Source: a virus
Virus record (IMG/VR): IMGVR_UViG_3300042090_000643
Span: 1 to 55,440 of that record
Length of the DNA: 55,440 bases
Reading direction: 5' to 3' (one strand)
In this document: positions 17,153-25,043 of the stretch, one piece after another
How the letters are laid out: each line of letters opens with the position of its first letter
Position numbering within the stretch: the stretch's first letter is position 1
Notes under the pieces: model-generated
What the model was told of the DNA's origin: nothing
What the model saw: the letters and a program-made list of their open reading frames with translations, nothing else
Database searches by the model: none
Translations under genes and position numbers: made by a program

Positions 17153-20100
17153 ATGAAGGTAAAGCGAATTTTCACCAAGGCCGGACAGTCGCCTTTAGAG
17201 GGCATCAGCTTCATACGGAGATGCTCCAACATCGTGAGACCAGACAATTCTGTGGTTTTTGAGAACGACAATGTCATCGTGCCAGAATCCTGGTCTCAGA
17301 CTGCCTTGGATATCCTTGCCCAGAAGTATTTCCGCCGGCAAGGAGTGAATCACAACCACCCCAACTCCCTCTACAACAGCAAGTACTCCACCGAGTGGGC
17401 TTCCAAGTTGGACCATCCGGATGGAATCACTTACGAAACTGATGTGAGACAGACTGCTCATCGAATCGTGGGTTGCTGGACTGGGTGGGGAGAGGAATAC
17501 GGATACTTCTCTTCAGAGAAAGACGCCCAAGCCTACTACGACGAGATGCTCTACATGGTGGTGATGCAGTACGTTGCTCCCAATTCCCCTCAGTGGTTCA
17601 ATACCGGCTTGTACTGGGCATACGGAATTGAGGGAGATCCACAGGGTCACTACTATGTCGACGACGGCACCAAAGAGTTGACCGTGAGCGATTCTGCGTA
17701 CAAGCGTCCTCAGCCTCATGCCTGCTTCATTCAGGGAGTGAAAGACGACCTCGTCAATCCTGGAGGAATCTTCGACCTGTTCCATCGCGAGGCTCGCTTG
17801 TTCAAGTATGGCTCCGGAACAGGATCCAACTTCTCTGCCCTGCGTGGATATGGAGAACCTTTGAGTGGCGGCGGAAAGAGCTCAGGTCTCATGTCTTGGT
17901 TGAAGGTGGGAGACGTCGGAGCCGGAGGAGTGAAGTCTGGAGGAACCACCCGCAGAGCAGCCAAGATGGTTGTTCTCAATGTGGACCATCCCGATGTAGA
18001 GGCCTTCATCAACTGGAAGGTGAATGAAGAGCGCAAGGTTGTTGCAATGGCTGCTGGCAGTCAACTCCTTCGCACCATCTGGGGAGAGATGCTGGAGGCT
18101 TATAACACCTTCACTTCCAAAGATTTGGCTTTGAAGGCAAATCCGAAAGAGAACAAGGAGCTTGCCAAAGTCATCAGCCATGCCAGAAAAATGGGAGTGC
18201 CTGGAGCATTTCTAGGGCAGTGTCTGACTCGTTTGTCTGAATCTGACTTCACTGACGATCTTCCTCTGTACGATCTGAACTGGGAGGGAGAGGCATACCA
18301 GACAGTCTCAGGCATGAATGCCAACAACACAATTCGTGTCACAGATGAATTCATGCATGCTGTCAAAAAGGACAGGGACTGGAATTTGACCTTCCGCACC
18401 ACCGGGGAAGTGGCCAAGACTCTTAAGGCCAAGAAGTTGTTTGATCAGATCAACCGGGCCTCTTTCCTTTGTGCCGATCCTGGGATCCAGTTCGACACGA
18501 CCATCAATGACTGGCACACTTGTCTGAATTCCGGAAGAATCAATGCCAGCAATCCATGCTGTGTTACTGGGGAGACTTTGGTGGCTGTAGCAGATGGTCG
18601 TACAGCGGTTCCTATTAGAGATTTGGTAGGAACAGAAGTGCCTGTGTTTACCAGGAATCACAGGACGCAAAAGACTTCAATAGAATTGATGTGGAATATT
18701 GGAGTTAAAAGAACTAATGCTCCCATTTTCTGCGTTACGTTTGACGATGGAAGTAGCCTACGTGTTACTGACGACGAACTTATGATGCTGCGGGATGGTT
18801 CATACCGAAAGGTTATAGACCTACAACCTGGTGATTCTCTTATGCCTTTTCACTCTTCCATAATCCAAAATGGAAAAGGAGCCACGCGTCGTAGAAATGT
18901 GTGGGGAGGTACTCGTTGGGCTCAGCAGTATCGTTTAATTAACGATTTCTTTTTTGGTCAAGCGCCGGAAGGTTATCACATTCATCACTCTGATTTTGAT
19001 GCTCTGAATGATAATCCACAAAATTTCAAGCTATTGTCTGCGAAGGATCATGCAGCTTTGCATAGGGAATCAATGCTTGGTGACAATAATCCAGCCCGTC
19101 GTTTAATGAATGATGAATGGCGTGCCAACATTTCAAAATCAATCACTGGTGAACTTAACCCTATGTTTGGAAAACAGCACAGTGAAGTTTCCAAACAGAA
19201 TATGAGTAATTCTGCAGTTTCTAGATGGGAAGACCACCAACAACACGAACAGTTGAGTAGATCTATAAGAGAAACACAAACAAAAATGCGATCAGAGGGT
19301 AGGCATATTGGTCGTACAGTAACTGCTGAACGATTTGAGCGTTGCTGCCCTATATGCCGTGGTAATTTCATCACCATTTTGGAGGATCAGATTTGCTGTG
19401 GTACTGAATGTCAGAGATCTCCACTTGGTAAACAAATGTTTGGAGAACGTCACTCGAAGCGTTTAATCGAGGGTATGATTGCTGAGGTTGCTCGAACTTT
19501 TCAAGATAATGGAGTTTCTTTTTCTCTAGAAAATTGGGAAGAACTACGAGATGTAGCAAAGCAACTTGGAGTGAAGAAATTTCCCACAAAAGACACTATT
19601 GTTCGTTGGTACCCCACTGATGAGTTACTACAAGAGGCCGTGGTCAACTTCAACCATACGGTTGTTTCGGTAGAGTTCTGTGGTAATGAAGACGTCTACG
19701 ATGGTACGGTAGACAATACCCACAACTTTGCTGTTTTCACTTCGTCAAAACCGTCTTGTGTGAATGGTCACGACAATTTTTCTGGTGTATTCATACACAA
19801 CAGCGAGTATATGTTCCTGGATGACACTGCCTGCAATCTGGCTTCCTCAAATCTCGTGAAGTTCTTGGAAGACGGGGAATTCAACATTGAGGCTTTCCGT
19901 CATTGCTGCCGTTTGACAACCATCGCTCTGGAGATTTCTGTAACGATGGCCCAGTTCCCAGGACCCTCGATTGCTGAGTTGTCGTACAAGTTCCGCACCC
20001 TGGGCTTGGGATACGCGAACCTTGGCGCCATGCTCATGCAGCTGGGCTTTCCTTATGACAGTGAGACCGGCAGAAACTGGGCTGCGGCCATCACTGCCAT

Positions 20101-21547
20101 CATGACAGGTGAATCGTACCTGACATCCTCAGATTTGGCTCAGAAGTTGGGAGTGTTTCCTGGCTATGATGAAAATCGAGAGGTTGTCTTGAAAGTGATG
20201 TGCAACCATCGTTCGGCTGCTTACAATGGAGAGCTTGGATACGATGGGCTTTCAACTACTCCTGTGGGTCTGAAACTTCTCTATCGTGGACCAAGAAAGC
20301 TGGTCACTCAGGCTCGTGATATCTGGGACAAGGTAGTGTCTCAGGTTGAGGAATTTGGGTTGAGGAATGCGCAGAGCACCTGCTTGGCTCCGACAGGGAC
20401 CATCGGGCTGGTGATGGATTGCGACACGACGGGAGCGGAACCTGACTATGCTCTGGTGAAGTTCAAGAAATTGGCCGGTGGAGGATACTTCAAGATAGTC
20501 AATCAGTCTGTCCCTCCGGCCTTGAAGAACTTGGGGTACACGGACGAACAAGTGGTTGAAATCCTCAAGCACATCGAGAACGAGAAGACCATCGAAGGGG
20601 CACCGGCCTTGAAGAATGCACACTTGGCCGTGTTCGATTGTGCCAACAAGTGTGGCGAAAATGGCACTCGTTTCATCTCTCCACGTGCTCATGTGGAGAT
20701 GATGGCAGCTGTTCAACCCTTCATTTCAGGAGCTATCAGCAAGACTGTAAATCTCCCGGCCAACTCTACTCAACAAGATTTCAATGACATTCATCTACTG
20801 GCGTGGGAACTTGGCATCAAAGCAGTGGCTCTGTATCGTGACGGATCCAAGATGTCGCAGGCTCTAGCCACAAACATGCAGCTGCTGGAGGGCCTGGATG
20901 AGAAGGAAGTTGAAGTGCTCACCAGCGGTGCCAACAACGACACAAAAGCTGCTGTCTTGGCAGAAGCATTAGCTCGAGGATTTCGCAAGCGTCTACCATA
21001 CCGTCGCCATGGATTTGTACAGAAGGCCAAAATTGGCGATCATTCCCTCTATCTGCACACCGGGGAGTACGAGGATGGCAGGTTGGGAGAGGTCTTCATC
21101 GATGTCAGTCGCGAGGGAGCAACCTTGCGTTCTCTCCTCAACTGCTTTGCTATCGCCATCAGTCTGGGATTGCAGTACGGCGTTCCGCTCGAGGAGTTTG
21201 TGGATGCGTTCACCTTCACCAAGTTTGAACCCTCTGGATTTGTTCAGGGTTCCAGCTACGTCAAGAACGCCACTTCTCTGATGGATTATGTCTTCCGTGA
21301 GTTGGCAATCACCTATCTGGATCGTTACGACCTTGCCCACATCAAACCTGAGGACAAGGAAAAGGTGAAATCATTGGGGCTGTTAGTGGACAAAGAAACA
21401 CGTTTGCCAACCGTATCAGAGGCCAGTGAAGCCAAGCGCAGTGGTTTCACCGGGAACTCCTGTGGTGCTTGCGGATCTATGCACATGGTGAGATCCGGAA
21501 CCTGTGAAAAGTGCAACGATTGCGGACAAACAACTGGATGCAGTTAG
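17153..21547 (+). CDS. nrdJ: adenosylcobalamin-dependent (class II) ribonucleotide reductase with intein
   Basis: 1464 residues, about 1050 after removal of a 414-residue intein. Start is the ATG behind AAGGA, not the in-frame ATG at 17093. Class II features: an N-terminal VKRIFTKAGQSP region, the N-x-C-x-E radical motif (NPC, intein, SEYM; radical Cys is residue 469), a PTGTIGLVMDCDTTGAEPD loop, a TSCPD-like domain near residues 1280-1380 and a Cys-rich tail (CGACGSMHMV, CEKCNDCG, CS) that re-reduces the active site. It makes deoxynucleotides from ribonucleotides using vitamin B12 and needs no oxygen. A MazG-like gene follows. It is the first gene of the rightward side and faces the replication initiator operon. 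Confidence 0.92.
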   Translation: MKVKRIFTKAGQSPLEGISFIRRCSNIVRPDNSVVFENDNVIVPESWSQTALDILAQKYFRRQGVNHNHPNSLYNSKYSTEWASKLDHPDGITYETDVRQTAHRIVGCWTGWGEEYGYFSSEKDAQAYYDEMLYMVVMQYVAPNSPQWFNTGLYWAYGIEGDPQGHYYVDDGTKELTVSDSAYKRPQPHACFIQGVKDDLVNPGGIFDLFHREARLFKYGSGTGSNFSALRGYGEPLSGGGKSSGLMSWLKVGDVGAGGVKSGGTTRRAAKMVVLNVDHPDVEAFINWKVNEERKVVAMAAGSQLLRTIWGEMLEAYNTFTSKDLALKANPKENKELAKVISHARKMGVPGAFLGQCLTRLSESDFTDDLPLYDLNWEGEAYQTVSGMNANNTIRVTDEFMHAVKKDRDWNLTFRTTGEVAKTLKAKKLFDQINRASFLCADPGIQFDTTINDWHTCLNSGRINASNPCCVTGETLVAVADGRTAVPIRDLVGTEVPVFTRNHRTQKTSIELMWNIGVKRTNAPIFCVTFDDGSSLRVTDDELMMLRDGSYRKVIDLQPGDSLMPFHSSIIQNGKGATRRRNVWGGTRWAQQYRLINDFFFGQAPEGYHIHHSDFDALNDNPQNFKLLSAKDHAALHRESMLGDNNPARRLMNDEWRANISKSITGELNPMFGKQHSEVSKQNMSNSAVSRWEDHQQHEQLSRSIRETQTKMRSEGRHIGRTVTAERFERCCPICRGNFITILEDQICCGTECQRSPLGKQMFGERHSKRLIEGMIAEVARTFQDNGVSFSLENWEELRDVAKQLGVKKFPTKDTIVRWYPTDELLQEAVVNFNHTVVSVEFCGNEDVYDGTVDNTHNFAVFTSSKPSCVNGHDNFSGVFIHNSEYMFLDDTACNLASSNLVKFLEDGEFNIEAFRHCCRLTTIALEISVTMAQFPGPSIAELSYKFRTLGLGYANLGAMLMQLGFPYDSETGRNWAAAITAIMTGESYLTSSDLAQKLGVFPGYDENREVVLKVMCNHRSAAYNGELGYDGLSTTPVGLKLLYRGPRKLVTQARDIWDKVVSQVEEFGLRNAQSTCLAPTGTIGLVMDCDTTGAEPDYALVKFKKLAGGGYFKIVNQSVPPALKNLGYTDEQVVEILKHIENEKTIEGAPALKNAHLAVFDCANKCGENGTRFISPRAHVEMMAAVQPFISGAISKTVNLPANSTQQDFNDIHLLAWELGIKAVALYRDGSKMSQALATNMQLLEGLDEKEVEVLTSGANNDTKAAVLAEALARGFRKRLPYRRHGFVQKAKIGDHSLYLHTGEYEDGRLGEVFIDVSREGATLRSLLNCFAIAISLGLQYGVPLEEFVDAFTFTKFEPSGFVQGSSYVKNATSLMDYVFRELAITYLDRYDLAHIKPEDKEKVKSLGLLVDKETRLPTVSEASEAKRSGFTGNSCGACGSMHMVRSGTCEKCNDCGQTTGCS
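18560..19801 (+). mobile_element. intein with HNH homing endonuclease in the RNR gene
   Basis: 414 residues, from Cys470 to Asn883 of the precursor, with Ser884 as the +1 residue. The N-terminal block CVTGETLVAVADG and the C-terminal block ending FSGVFIHN followed by Ser are classic splice junctions. A block B-like segment (RVTDDELMMLRDG) is present but has Asp-Asp-Glu where T-x-x-H is usual. An HNH nuclease occupies the middle (HIHHSDFDALNDNPQNF, later DHAALH), then NUMOD3-like NPMFGKQHSE and a zinc-type CCPIC/CCGTEC pair. The DNA is clearly more AT-rich and uses more AGA codons than the flanking extein. Confidence 0.92.
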
Positions 21548-21555
21548 AGGTCACT

Positions 21556-21852
21556 ATGGAATTCTCCAACGAACTCGAACCAGCTGAACTTGAACGTCTA
21601 GCTCTCCTGTCTGAAGAGATGGGAGAGGCCCAGCAAGTCATCGGAAAGATTATTCGCCATGGCTATGAAAGCTGGGATCCAACAGGTAAGGTGCAAGGTA
21701 CGAATCGAGAGCAGCTGGTTCGAGAAATCGGGGATGTGACACTGGCTATTTCTCTGCTCTATCAGGCTGAAGACATCTCTCATGATGATGTGGACAGACG
21801 AGTGTTGGAGAAGAGTGAGAAGGTCAAGCAATACCTTCACCATCAAGCCTGA
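21556..21852 (+). CDS. MazG-like nucleotide pyrophosphohydrolase
   Basis: 98 residues from an ATG behind AGAGG. ERLALLSEEMGEAQQ (EExxE) and LVREIGDV (ExxD) are the metal-binding motifs of the all-alpha NTP pyrophosphohydrolases. Single-domain phage members hydrolyse NTPs or dNTPs, or possibly alarmones. It starts 8 bases after the ribonucleotide reductase stop, so it belongs to the same transcript and fits nucleotide-pool control. Confidence 0.8.
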   Translation: MEFSNELEPAELERLALLSEEMGEAQQVIGKIIRHGYESWDPTGKVQGTNREQLVREIGDVTLAISLLYQAEDISHDDVDRRVLEKSEKVKQYLHHQA

Positions 21853-21882
21853 CTTTGAGTCTCTTGTACAGGGAGAGATACG

Positions 21883-22266
21883 ATGTCGAAACTTACTCTT
21901 GCGATAATCTGCACAGTCCTGGCTTTTGGGATTGGTGGATTCGGTATCTACAAGTCGGTCGTGGAACACAAAGCTGTCACTGCTTTGAAGCAGGAAGAGC
22001 AGAAGGTGAAGATCGTTGTCCCGGCAGCACCCCATCCAGTTTTCAAGTCACACAACAAGTCTCTTGCTCCCTTTGAGGAGGAGAAGTCTGTAGCTCCTCC
22101 AGAGGTCAAGAAAGAGGTTCCAGATCCCATTCCGGGAAAAATTACTCAGCATCTTGACCAGGCTACGATCGGGAACTATTTTACAGGTATTGGTCTGTTG
22201 ATCCAGGCTCTGGGACTGTTCTTTGCCAATCGTCATCAGCACAGTAAAAGAGCCACGTCTCGCTAA
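21883..22266 (+). CDS. small membrane protein with two hydrophobic segments
   Basis: 127 residues; ATG behind GGGAGAG. Hydrophobic segment 1 spans residues ~4-24 (LAIICTVLAFGIGGFGIY), segment 2 residues ~92-112 (YFTGIGLLIQALGLFF). Between them is a Lys/Glu/Pro-rich linker of some 65 residues. No family recognised. Two segments joined by a charged linker could be a holin or an inner-membrane accessory, but no lysis enzyme is next to it, so I leave the function open. Confidence 0.65.
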   Translation: MSKLTLAIICTVLAFGIGGFGIYKSVVEHKAVTALKQEEQKVKIVVPAAPHPVFKSHNKSLAPFEEEKSVAPPEVKKEVPDPIPGKITQHLDQATIGNYFTGIGLLIQALGLFFANRHQHSKRATSR

Positions 22267-22293
22267 CCGATCCGCCTTTCATTCCAGTAGAGA
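22265..22293 (+). promoter_or_regulatory. bipartite promoter-like motif P1
   Basis: AACCGATCCG, 13 bases, TAGAGA. One of six copies of the same motif in the window. It overlaps the TAA stop of the preceding gene and ends only five bases before the next ATG, so if it is the promoter of that gene the transcript would be nearly leaderless. Confidence 0.5.
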
Positions 22294-22298
22294 GAGGT

Positions 22299-23228
22299 AT
22301 GACGAGCACTCCAAAAATCAACGCAATCCTGGAAACGGCCAAGGTTCCGAGCTACATCACGATTGATAGATTCGAAGCAGCCAAAGCGATCTTCGAAGCG
22401 GGTCTGGCCGACAAACACATCTGGAATGTTGATTACGAGAACGCCAAGTCTACCATCTCCAACGTCTGGGACAAAGTTGAAGAGATTCTTTCTGACCCTC
22501 TCCGCGACTTCTACTATCCTTGCGGTGGTAGCGAACTCTTCCGCACCTGGTCTGACACCGATCCTCGTCACAATCTGGGAATATCGGCTTTCTCGAATAC
22601 ACCTGGATTCCTGAAACGGATGAAGGCTGTCAAGAACGCTCCGGAACTGGTTGAGTACATCGCCACGCTGACCGAAGCCGCGATGCTCGCCGAACTGGTG
22701 AAGTCCACCAAGTCCTTCATCGAAAAGGGTCGCAAGCCGGCAATCAATCCGACCGTGATCGATCTCACGAATACTGGTACCTGCCCGGTATGCGGTGGTC
22801 TTTACAAGACAAACGCCAGCCGCAAGATGGTTCACCACGGTTTCGAGATCTCCGGTGGCACCGGCCACTACTACGGTTGCCGCGTTGGCAGCTGCCCTGG
22901 CGTCGGATACCTGCCGTACGAACTGGGCACAGAAGGTTGCGAAGCCTACAAAATCACTTTGAACAGGAAGCGCGACGAACTCATTCAGAGCATCCTGGAC
23001 CTTCACAATCAGGTTGCTGACGAACAGACCGAAATCGTTCGCGTGAAGGGCAACAACGAAATCCGCAAGTATGCTCGTGGCACGACCCGGTACGAACACA
23101 TCCGGACCAGCGCAATTTCCAGGTGCACTTACGAGCAGAGACAGGTCGAATCCAGTATTGAGATGATGGACGAACTGATCGCCAAGTGGACGTTGAAACA
23201 ACTGCCTCATGGCGAGAAGCGGGTCTAA
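22299..23228 (+). CDS. hypothetical zinc-binding protein
   Basis: 309 residues. The first half is helical. Residues ~160-210 contain a zinc-ribbon-like pair, TCPVCGGLY and YYGCRVGSCPGVGY, with two His between (MVHHGF). The C-terminal ~80 residues are Arg/Glu-rich and coiled-coil-like. GC-rich codons and CGN arginine, unlike the mobile genes nearby. The ATG is preceded by AGAGAGG. It closes with an intrinsic terminator 25 bases downstream. I do not recognise the family; nucleic-acid binding is only a guess. Confidence 0.7.
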   Translation: MTSTPKINAILETAKVPSYITIDRFEAAKAIFEAGLADKHIWNVDYENAKSTISNVWDKVEEILSDPLRDFYYPCGGSELFRTWSDTDPRHNLGISAFSNTPGFLKRMKAVKNAPELVEYIATLTEAAMLAELVKSTKSFIEKGRKPAINPTVIDLTNTGTCPVCGGLYKTNASRKMVHHGFEISGGTGHYYGCRVGSCPGVGYLPYELGTEGCEAYKITLNRKRDELIQSILDLHNQVADEQTEIVRVKGNNEIRKYARGTTRYEHIRTSAISRCTYEQRQVESSIEMMDELIAKWTLKQLPHGEKRV

Positions 23229-23252
23229 TTCCTGAACAATTTTGCGGGTTAA

Positions 23253-23299
23253 AGGGGTGTAAGATACTCTGTGGAGGAGGATCTTACACCCCTCTTTTT
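23253..23299 (+). terminator. intrinsic terminator after zinc protein gene
   Basis: A perfect 13-bp stem (AGGGGTGTAAGAT pairing with ATCTTACACCCCT), a 15-base loop and CTTTTT. It lies between the zinc protein gene and the small membrane protein gene. Confidence 0.85.
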
Positions 23300-23308
23300 G
23301 ATTTCCAA

Positions 23309-23328
23309 AACCCCTACCAGTGGGGGTT
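23309..23328 (+). promoter_or_regulatory. hairpin over a ribosome binding site
   Basis: AACCCC and GGGGTT pair around an eight-base loop just upstream of the ATG at 23332. The purine arm holds the only Shine-Dalgarno-like bases, so the hairpin could hide the site. Confidence 0.35.
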
Positions 23329-23331
23329 CCT

Positions 23332-23577
23332 ATGACGACAATTCCAGTTCAATGGCTTTTGGTCTTCTACGTGGCAAATCAGGTCGCCTCAGCTTTGATT
23401 CAGTCGCTGCCTGTGCCGACCACGGCATCGAGTGGTTGGTATGTATTCATCTACAAGTTTATGAATTTGCTGATTGCAGATTTCAAGAGCTTCACTGCCA
23501 ACCTGCCTCCTCCGGGAATCGCAGTTGGTGTCAAGGCTCCGGAAAGACCAGCTTTGGGTAGTGGACCTGCTGCCTAA
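23332..23577 (+). CDS. small membrane protein
   Basis: 81 residues. A hydrophobic N-terminal segment (WLLVFYVANQVASALI, residues ~7-22) is followed by a second, shorter aromatic/hydrophobic region (GWYVFIYKFMNLLIADF, ~33-50) and a Pro/Gly/Ala-rich tail. An in-frame GTG lies upstream, but the ATG at 23332 is better placed. Isolated between an intrinsic terminator and the tRNA-operon promoter motif, so probably a single-gene unit with a hairpin over its ribosome site. Holin-like size, but function unknown. Confidence 0.6.
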   Translation: MTTIPVQWLLVFYVANQVASALIQSLPVPTTASSGWYVFIYKFMNLLIADFKSFTANLPPPGIAVGVKAPERPALGSGPAA

Positions 23578-23604
23578 CCGTTCCTGAAACTGGTTGCGTA
23601 GAGT
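23576..23604 (+). promoter_or_regulatory. bipartite promoter-like motif P6, upstream of tRNA cluster 1 leader
   Basis: AACCGTTCCT, 13 bases, TAGAGT: eight of ten bases of the conserved box and the same spacing as the other copies. It overlaps the TAA stop of the preceding gene. It would give the leader peptide and tRNA cluster 1 a 5' region of about 260 bases. Confidence 0.5.
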
Positions 23605-23866
23605 GTATCAGGCGATAGGATAGCGCAGGACGACCAGAGCGGTCTGAAATTCGAAGACGGTAGGCATGGAAACGTGCCGGAAGATCGAACAGAAGCGCAG
23701 GACGACCAGAGCGGGTCGCCAACCAATTGAAATGCGTGTAGTGGTGATGGTCACATCTGGTCACCAGTGTCTGGGCTATCATCCTCCTACACGCGCGAAA
23801 TCTTTTTGCTTGTAGGCAAAAATAGTGGTTTACGGAGAGCAATTCCGTAGTATTATGGAGATTGTC
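23605..23866 (+). ncRNA. structured 5' region of the tRNA operon
   Basis: No gene is seen here. It has a 21-bp perfect direct repeat (23622-23642 and 23694-23714), a hairpin GGCATG-GAAA-CGTGCC with a GNRA tetraloop near 23664-23679, a long hairpin closed by GCGTGTAG/CTACACGC (23734-23794) followed by a T-run, a TTTTTGC/GCAAAAA hairpin, and TACGGA/TCCGTA at 23831-23849 just before the leader's ribosome site. Whether this is one folded RNA or several regulatory hairpins cannot be settled by eye. Confidence 0.45.
23622..23714. repeat. 21-bp direct repeat pair
   Basis: Two identical 21-bp copies (AGCGCAGGACGACCAGAG followed by CGG), starting at 23622 and 23694, 72 bp apart, in the non-coding region before tRNA cluster 1. 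Confidence 0.9.
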
Positions 23867-23971
23867 ATGAAGAGCATGGTTGAATTCGTCGGAGCAGTTG
23901 CAACGGTCGTCGCCGCTGAAGCAGCGGAGGGCGTGGATACCGGGCATCTGTCCTTGGTGCGAATCAGCTAA
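23867..23971 (+). CDS. leader peptide rich in GNN codons, upstream of tRNA cluster 1
   Basis: 34 codons, ATG behind GGAG (spacing six), stop TAA at 23969. Codons 5-26 hold 19 GNN codons out of 22: six Val, six Ala, three Glu, three Gly, one Asp; the other three are Phe, Thr, Thr. These are the five amino acids of the ten tRNAs that follow. The codons just after the run (CTG TCC TTG G, 23948-23957) form the 5' arm of a hairpin competing with the intrinsic terminator before the first tRNA. Both features match leader peptides of amino-acid biosynthetic operons such as trp and his. The peptide itself probably has no function. It could instead be an ordinary small Ala/Val-rich protein, but the downstream alternative hairpins make that less likely. 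Confidence 0.65.
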   Translation: MKSMVEFVGAVATVVAAEAAEGVDTGHLSLVRIS

Positions 23972-23999
23972 ACTTCAGCGAGATTCAAGCCAAGGACAG
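23948..23999 (+). promoter_or_regulatory. antiterminator hairpin of the tRNA operon attenuator
   Basis: CTGTCCTTGG (23948-23957) pairs perfectly with CCAAGGACAG (23990-23999). Inside this, GAATC (23961-23965) pairs with GATTC (23982-23986) and GCT (23967-23969) with AGC (23977-23979). The 3' arm uses eight of the ten bases of the 5' arm of the terminator, so the two structures exclude each other. Confidence 0.75.
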
Positions 24000-24025
24000 C
24001 CCAAGCGGCTGTCCTTTTCGTTTTT
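23992..24025 (+). terminator. intrinsic terminator directly before tRNA-Val
   Basis: AAGGACAGCC (23992-24001), loop CAAGC, GGCTGTCCTT (24007-24016), then TTCGTTTTT. The last T touches the first base of tRNA-Val. Normal formation would silence the tRNA genes, so it only makes sense as a controlled attenuator. Confidence 0.85.
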
Positions 24026-24101
24026 GCGGAATTAACTCAGTTGGTAGAGTGCTGCCCTTACAAGACAGATGTCACTGGTTCGAGCCCAGTATTCCGCACC
24101 A
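24026..24101 (+). tRNA. tRNA-Val(TAC)
   Basis: Acceptor GCGGAAT/ATTCCGC, discriminator A, encoded CCA. Anticodon loop CTTACAA gives TAC (codon GTA). One C-A mismatch in the anticodon stem. First tRNA of cluster 1, starting one base after the attenuator terminator. Confidence 0.93.
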
Positions 24102-24137
24102 ATTTGAACTATTGGATTCTTTGTAGAGGAATAGTCT

Positions 24138-24815
24138 ATGGAGGATTCAAGTTGTGAAACTTGTTTGGCGATTCATCTAGGAACCTATGGATCAGGAAGA
24201 TTCTGTTCTAGCAAGTGTGCTAGAGGATTCTCAACCAAAGCTAAACGGAAAGAGATTAACAAAACAGTTTCAGAGAAATTGAGGGGCACAAAGCAACCTC
24301 CAGGAAAGGAACGAAGCAAACTTCAGCAAGAGGTAACAAGAGTTCTCACTTCCGATATACGACAAAAGGCACTTGAGTATAGAAAACAATGTCGAGAAAT
24401 CGGAGCCTCAAGAGTTAGCAACTTTGACCTATTTGTTGTGGGTTGTATGCTTTACTGGGGAGAAGGGACAAAAAACAGAAGTGAATTCATTTTTTCAAAT
24501 TCAGATCCTCAAATGATCTCCTTGTACTTGAGATTTTTAAGAGAAAGTATGAAGATTCAGGATTCTGAAATTGAGTTAGAGGTTAGAGGTTATTTGAATT
24601 GCAGCAAATCTCCTCAGGAGGTTGAAGAATTTTGGAGTTCTTTGTCTGGAATCTCCGTAGTTGGTACCTATGAGCTAGGGACAGAAAGAAAGAGGGATAA
24701 ACTTCTTTACGGAACAGCCCATGTTTTTGTGAAAAGGGGTCAGAAGTATGTTCAGCAAGTATATGGAGCTATCGAAAAGATAGCAGGTATCAAGGATTCA
24801 AGAAAGTGGACGTGA
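24138..24815 (+). CDS. homing-endonuclease-like mobile gene (LAGLIDADG-type, with zinc finger)
   Basis: 225 residues; ATG behind GTAGAGGAA. The N-terminus is a zinc finger (CETC, then GSGRFCSSKC, then ARGFSTKAKR) of the type attached to phage homing enzymes. Residues ~100-140 (FVVGCMLYWGEGTKNRSEFIFSNSD) look like a degenerate LAGLIDADG helix followed by the usual strand. AT-rich, with many AGA and AAA codons unlike the surrounding genes. It sits between tRNA-Val and tRNA-Gly, which marks the tRNA array as the insertion target. Catalytic competence is unknown; the family assignment is moderate. Confidence 0.6.
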   Translation: MEDSSCETCLAIHLGTYGSGRFCSSKCARGFSTKAKRKEINKTVSEKLRGTKQPPGKERSKLQQEVTRVLTSDIRQKALEYRKQCREIGASRVSNFDLFVVGCMLYWGEGTKNRSEFIFSNSDPQMISLYLRFLRESMKIQDSEIELEVRGYLNCSKSPQEVEEFWSSLSGISVVGTYELGTERKRDKLLYGTAHVFVKRGQKYVQQVYGAIEKIAGIKDSRKWT

Positions 24816-24913
24816 GTCGATGAGTCACTTTTCTCGCTCCACCATTAGCCCACTCGCTGGGTGGTCTAATGGGGGCGCATATGGTGGTTCGATCTGAACT
24901 CATTCACGTCAAT

Positions 24914-24989
24914 GCGGGAGTAGCTCAGTTGGTAGAGCGCGACCTTGCCAAGGTCGAAGTCGCCGGTCCGAGTCCGGTCTTCCGCTCCA
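24914..24989 (+). tRNA. tRNA-Gly(GCC)
   Basis: Acceptor GCGGGAG/CTTCCGC with one G-T pair, discriminator T, encoded CCA. Anticodon stem CGACC/GGTCG, loop TTGCCAA gives GCC (codons GGC/GGT). A strong hairpin, CCATTAG pairing with CTAATGG, lies upstream near 24843-24873. Confidence 0.94.
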
Positions 24990-25043
24990 AGATTTTGAGA
25001 TTTGATTGACTGACTTCACGAATCTAGACAGAGGGGATAGATC

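Noticed and set aside
22263-23210. 315-codon minus-strand frame opposite the zinc protein
   Set aside because: Shadow of a GC-rich gene with third-position bias; the plus-strand frame has the CxxC motifs.
24820-24913. possible tRNA before tRNA-Gly(GCC) because of a GGTTCGATC stretch and a CTCCACCA stretch
   Set aside because: No acceptor or anticodon stem could be built; only a CCATTAG/CTAATGG hairpin is real.
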